The notes under the pieces: generated by a model | Database searches by the model: none | What the model was told of the DNA's origin: nothing | The model's input: the letters and a program-made list of their open reading frames with translations, nothing else | In this document: positions 56,647 through 60,721 of the stretch, piece after piece | How the letters are laid out: each line of letters opens with the position of its first letter | How positions within the stretch are numbered: the first letter of the stretch is position 1 | Assembly: GCA_008704415.1 (NCBI GenBank) | Contig: VXIS01000296.1 | Location: 1 to 60,721, forward strand | Reading direction: 5' to 3' | Source: Sphaerosporella brunnea | Lineage: Eukaryota; Ascomycota; Pezizomycetes; Pezizales; Pyronemataceae | DNA: 60,721 nucleotides | Made by a program: the position numbers and the translations under genes

Positions 56647-57798
56647 CTATCCGTAGATGTTCGGTACGCCGTCCACTCCATCTTCCTTTTCCTCCTTGAC
56701 AGCTCTCACACCTCCTTCCCAAATATCAAGATCCATTTCTCGTCCCCCTTCAGCCCACCCGGCAAACACAACACCCACGCGTCTCCGCCTCCCTCTGTCT
56801 TCATCCGCCTTCCGCAACACCACACGCGCGGCTAGAACATTTGCCCACACCATTCCCAGCGCGGGGACTTTCCCGCCCGCCCTTCCCTCCCAGCCCGTAA
56901 ACCAGCGGCTTTGGTAATCCAAACTCCACGGATCCTCCTCCTGCGCGTCGTCCATGGAGAAGCGGTCCGAAACCTGATTCGCCACGACAACCGCCAGATT
57001 GTGGCGTCGCGCGAGTTCTCGCAAGCCCTGCGCCACGCGCACCAACTCCCCGCCGCGCCGCGCCAGCAGCGCCGGCCCGCTGTTGCTCTCGGCCTCGAGC
57101 CGCTGCCGCTTCTGAGCCGGCCGGTCCAGCTCCGCGCGGAAGTTCGCCGCGATGCTGTCCAGCACTATCAACCCGATATTGTGCCGCGCGACCGCGGTCG
57201 GCAGCTGGTACTTCAATATGTGCTCCTGTGTTTCCAAGTCATTGCATGTGATGGACAGGACTTTGTCGGTGGATACTTTGGGCGAGGGTGAGAGCCGCGA
57301 GTTTAGGGAGCGCGAGATCTGTACCAGTCGCGGCGTTGATAGTGGTGATTCCGTGCTGATGTAGACCGCGCCCCGGCCGCCCAGCCCGCCCTGCGACGAT
57401 GGCAGCTGGCACGTCAGCAGCAGCGTCAAGAGGAATTGTGTCTTGCCCGCCCCGCTCTCGCCGACGAACTCGGTTATCCCCCCCACCCGCACCCCGCCGT
57501 TCAGGAGCGTGTCTAGCGTCTCATCGCCCGTGGTGAGGTACTGCGAGCTTTGCGTGGAGATTTCGGGGCCGCTGTGGTGTGCGATGTCGCCGTTTAGCGC
57601 GGAGGAGAGGTGCGTGATGTACCGCTTTATTTCTAGCAGTGATGGGGCGACGGAATGCGGCGTTGTACACCGACGCGAGATGTCGATTGCGTCCAGGAAA
57701 AGGAGTTCGGCGGTAGAGAGGTTGTGCGTTTCGAAGAGCGCTTGGAGACGCGGGTTTGGCGGATTGTAGTCTGGGAGCACGCTGGGGAGGTCGCACAT
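56647..57798 (-). CDS. RAD57: RecA-family recombination mediator RAD57 (XRCC3-like)
   Basis: A RAD51 paralogue of the Rad57/XRCC3 type, acting in the nucleus with Rad55 to stabilise Rad51 filaments in homologous recombination. One exon, 383 residues. A short N-terminal helical region (LSTAELLFLDAIDISRR) precedes the core. The family motif LDTLLNGGVRVGGITEFVG leads into Walker A GESGAGKTQ. AVYISTESPLSTPRLVQISR follows, then Walker B LIVLDSIAANFRAELD and VVVANQVSDRF. A C-terminal motif (ALGMVWANVLAARVVLRK) is as in Rad57 orthologues. The start ATG at 57798 is the first in frame. Three MCB-like sites lie directly upstream. The opposite-strand ORFs over this gene are shadows. Confidence 0.93.
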   Translation of the reverse strand: MCDLPSVLPDYNPPNPRLQALFETHNLSTAELLFLDAIDISRRCTTPHSVAPSLLEIKRYITHLSSALNGDIAHHSGPEISTQSSQYLTTGDETLDTLLNGGVRVGGITEFVGESGAGKTQFLLTLLLTCQLPSSQGGLGGRGAVYISTESPLSTPRLVQISRSLNSRLSPSPKVSTDKVLSITCNDLETQEHILKYQLPTAVARHNIGLIVLDSIAANFRAELDRPAQKRQRLEAESNSGPALLARRGGELVRVAQGLRELARRHNLAVVVANQVSDRFSMDDAQEEDPWSLDYQSRWFTGWEGRAGGKVPALGMVWANVLAARVVLRKADEDRGRRRRVGVVFAGWAEGGREMDLDIWEGGVRAVKEEKEDGVDGVPNIYG

Positions 57799-57824
57799 GG
57801 TTGTGGTGTCTTGTCGTTGGGGAG

Positions 57825-57848
57825 ACGCGTTGTGACGCGACCAACGCG
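57825..57848. promoter_or_regulatory. Cluster of MCB-like elements upstream of RAD57
   Basis: ACGCGT at 57825-57830, then GACGCGA (57834-57840) and AACGCGA (57843-57849), all within 52 bp of the RAD57 start codon. This is the arrangement expected for MBF-type G1/S control; the inference rests on sequence only. Confidence 0.55.
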
Positions 57849-57849
57849 A

Positions 57850-59468
57850 AAGTTAGCTTGGTGGGTCTGATTCATCATGTTTGCGGGTGAAAAACGAAAC
57901 AGTGGAAATTTCACTATTCCGCTTGCACGGCTTTACTCTCATGCAATAGTATTGTAAAACCCGTCTCCTTCATTCCGGGTGTCAAACTGTTGAAAAAGCG
58001 TGGCGAGTGATACCAGGTGAAGCTATCTGGTTTGTGTCCGCAGGGCGACAGATATTGATGGCAAAGCGGCTTACGGAATTCCCAGATGGCAGCTGCCGGT
58101 ACGTAATGTAAGTACCTAAACCATAGAAATAAATGACCGGCCGGGTTTTTTTTGCGCCCCAAAAGAGAAGACGGTGAGAGTACTCTCGAGCTCAATTTAC
58201 TGGTAGGATGCAATGGTCGACTACAAAGAGTTCCGCGACTACTTACTCTACGCTCTTCGCTTGGGCTCTGGGTAATGCGAGGGCTGTCTGAGATTCGTCT
58301 TTGGCGCATGTGGGTTGTTGACGGCCAGGAGTTGTTGCTTCCGCTGGCCGATATCATTCCCACTCATGAAAACTTCCTCTCCAGTCTTGCAGAAAACCAG
58401 TCGACGTCTCTATCCGTAGAATACGTATCGGTACATAGCTGAGCTTAAACAATTTGAACGAACTGCTCGATGGCACGGCCTAAATGCGTTGTGTTGTGTT
58501 ATGTCGATTCTCGGACAATTATATTGCGTTCTTATACGCTTTGGGTTCCCGAGAGCATTCCGGTCCCCATACGTGACTAATTGATATGTATTTATTGTAC
58601 AAAAGGCAGGATTTCAAGCGTAGAATAGCCCGCGACTGTACATGTGGTTGGTGCAAGGAAGCTTGCATGCTAGAAGAAATTCCGCTCACTCTCACTCTCA
58701 TGACCTGGCAGCATGAGGGTGGCAATGACTGCTGAAACTTGTGAATATTATGGAGTCGGTTTTGCCAGGTAACTAGCCCCCCTCCGAGGACAGCTCTGTC
58801 TCCAAAAGTATGACTTGCACCAGTTTTCTCAATAGCCGGCCCAAAAAGCTGGGGCTGACAGTCCGGCTGCGAAAATGGGCCGGCTGGCTGTGGCTTTGTA
58901 TGTAAAACCCCCTTAAACGATACAGCGTGAATATTGATGAACCAAACGCCACAGCAAGCCGCAGCGATAGCCGCCCAGTGCATTAAAAAGCCGGCCCGGC
59001 AGTGTTGAGAACACTGCCTTGCACTCCCTGGCCACCACCACCACATCATAATGCGCATCTGGACTTTCACCTTGCAATTGGAGAACTACCAAGTATGTAA
59101 AAAGCGAACAACTGCAGCCAAAAAGGCTCTTTCGCACTCTCAATCCGATGCCCTCCACCACCAATCAAAAAAGGGTTCACATAATCCAATCACAATTTAT
59201 CACTCGTCCAAAGCTGAACTGAGACATTTCCGAGATGTGACTGCAACAGTAATTTTTACCATAAAAAACGATCAAAACGTGGGTTATTTACAGCATAGCG
59301 TGTTGTTTTTTTAATTAAAAAAAATAATCTCTTTTTGATTTTTGGTGTGCCTTTTTTTTTTGTGTTTCGTTGTCAAGTTGCGCGCATGCGGCAACCTTCA
59401 ATTTTGGTCGTAAGAATCGGGGAAAATTGGTGTAAGTAAAACCTCCGCAGAGCACGTTTGCCAGTGTT

Positions 59469-59499
<31 letters not shown>

Positions 59500-60721
59500 C
59501 CTTTATTCTTTTCCTCTTTCTCTATGTTTAAGTACTAGAATAGGGTAGATTTACAGGGTCTACTAGAGTAAACTGACCCCTGTATTACAGGGTAGAACAA
59601 ACGTTTCCTCAGCAGCGGCAAGCATGTTTTTGGAAGGTGGTTGGCGGTAGCACGTACGACCTAGATTCTTTTTTTTCCCCTTCGCGTAGATACGGTACGG
59701 AGCTAAGATATCGATGTAGCTAGAAGCTCTCAGATTTAGTATGTAGACACAACTACCTAGGTACTCTACAGTGGAAGACTTCCCGCAGCCGTCTAGAAGG
59801 GTTCAGAGGTCAGAAACCGTGTCTGAAAAGGGCCCCCCCATTCCCGTTGGGCTGATTTTCAACAGTAAGCGATCGTTGCCTTCACATCACCACCGGTTGA
59901 GGGCGACGTCACGGCCGATGTTTTATGGCTACTCGGAGCGACCAACGATCCAATCACCTTGCGCGACCCAGATTTTTGGACGTCTGGAAGTCTGAATAGA
60001 CCCCCTCTCTATTCAGACTTTTCGTCTAGAAGGCCAGATCCCTTCTAAACCCTTCTAGACGGCTAGTTAGAGGGAATTGGGAGCTCCAGACCGTTTTCTG
60101 GAAGCTGTAAGAACTTCGAAAATTCGACAGCCGGGTCCTCCTACCCAGATCTGATTCAAACTCAATCGATAAATAGATGCCTATGGATATGGAGGAGAAT
60201 GCACTGCAGTTGATTGTGGAGGAAATGGCCGTGTGAATACTTAAAACCGGTCGATACCAAGCGGGTGTAAACGCCGTGGGCCGTTCAGGTACCCCTGCCC
60301 GTCCCGGTTTTATAACGGCCAAAAAGGTTTGCAGAATCGACAACGGCCAAGGGCCTAGTCGGAGAAGGATCTTGGAGCTCGTTGGCCAAGAAGGACTTCA
60401 GATAGATGTATTAAACGGGTATAATTTGAGTTCCTCACTGACCAGTCACTCGGCCTCTTGTCCCTGCACTTCATATCGACTTCCGCTCGTACCCTTCAGG
60501 ACATCTTGTGAAAGTGGAGCCTGCCGCGTCACACCGAGAAGCTGTTCTCACGAACGACAAGCACCGGCGTTGGATCGATAGTATCCGTTCAATGACCTAC
60601 ATTAAGGACCTCCGTAGCTGCTGTTCTCCTCCAGTCGCCCGCTCTCTCTGTCTCCATGTCTCTCCCTAGGGCTTCCGGCTGGCTGTTCAGGACCTCTTCG
60701 GATGGATGCAAAATTAAACAA
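57850..60721. other. Gene-poor right end
   Basis: About 2.9 kb without a supported gene. A short ATG-led frame at 58211-58273 (MVDYKEFRDYLLYALRLGSG) ends at a GTAATG that could be a splice donor. A T run lies at about 59470-59499, and a small inverted-repeat cluster at 59787-60064. The remaining ORFs lack coding character. Confidence 0.45.
59787..60064. repeat. Inverted-repeat cluster with GTCTAGAAGG motif
   Basis: A perfect 17-bp inverted pair (59787-59803 and 60048-60064, core GTCTAGAAGG) encloses a further direct copy of the core at 60024-60033 and a perfect 10-bp stem (59990-59999 with 60009-60018) with a 9-nt loop. The span is 278 bp, with no ORF. It resembles a small MITE, but no target duplication is evident. 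Confidence 0.6.

Noticed and set aside
56911..57291. 126-codon plus-strand ORF opposite RAD57
   Set aside because: Codon-bias shadow of RAD57.
1..60721. CRISPR arrays, operons or bacterial-type regulatory sites
   Set aside because: Introns, tRNA and gene families are eukaryotic; no regularly spaced repeats of CRISPR type are present.

Overview
The window looks like nuclear DNA of a filamentous ascomycete (Pezizomycotina, possibly one of the earlier lineages; the sequence alone does not fix genus or class). Reasons: very short GT-AG introns (about 46-100 nt, with CTAAC/CTGAC-like branch sites close to the acceptor), Zn2Cys6 transcription factor and Chs7-type families, a striatin of the HAM-3/Pro11 type, one large two-domain phosphofructokinase, and a wrecked NACHT-ankyrin (NLR-like) gene. 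All exon joins given here were worked out by hand from splice motifs, reading frame and family similarity.

Left part (1-14,000): a Chs7-like chaperone (-), an SLC44/CTL choline-transporter-like protein (-), an intronless Rab2/Rab4-type GTPase (+), TFIIH subunit SSL1 (-) divergent from ribosomal protein eS21 (+), and RNase H2 catalytic subunit RNH201 (+). From 14,000 to 20,500 the sequence is gene-poor: a degenerate NLR-ankyrin pseudogene, one tRNA-Gln(CUG), an unassigned coding-looking fragment and a hairpin element with perfect 83-bp arms.

Middle part (20,600-46,200): striatin (-), the repair factor RAD14/XPA (-), a 4-kb gene-poor gap, heat-shock factor HSF1 (+), 6-phosphofructokinase (+), proteasome subunit RPN9 (-), a KDEL-receptor-like membrane protein (-), a DUF1479 oxygenase gene interrupted by an internal duplication with a 231-nt spacer of only A and C (-), a Zn2Cys6 regulator (+) and a small two-helix membrane protein (+).

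Right part (46,200-60,721): accessory-type sequence with a trypsin-like peptidase gene carrying two homologous introns and suspected frameshifts, a frameshifted partial copy of C1-tetrahydrofolate synthase, a 1.25-kb inverted-repeat element, then a proline-rich protein of unknown function (+), the recombination gene RAD57 (-), and a gene-poor end with small inverted repeats.

Most genes are independent housekeeping units. A common thread is genome maintenance (SSL1, RAD14, RNH201, RAD57): three of these four have an ACGCGT (MCB-type) hexamer within about 100 bp of the start codon, suggesting G1/S control. The most unusual structures are the duplicated DUF1479 segment, the two foldback elements, the paired introns in the peptidase gene, and the broken folate-enzyme copy.
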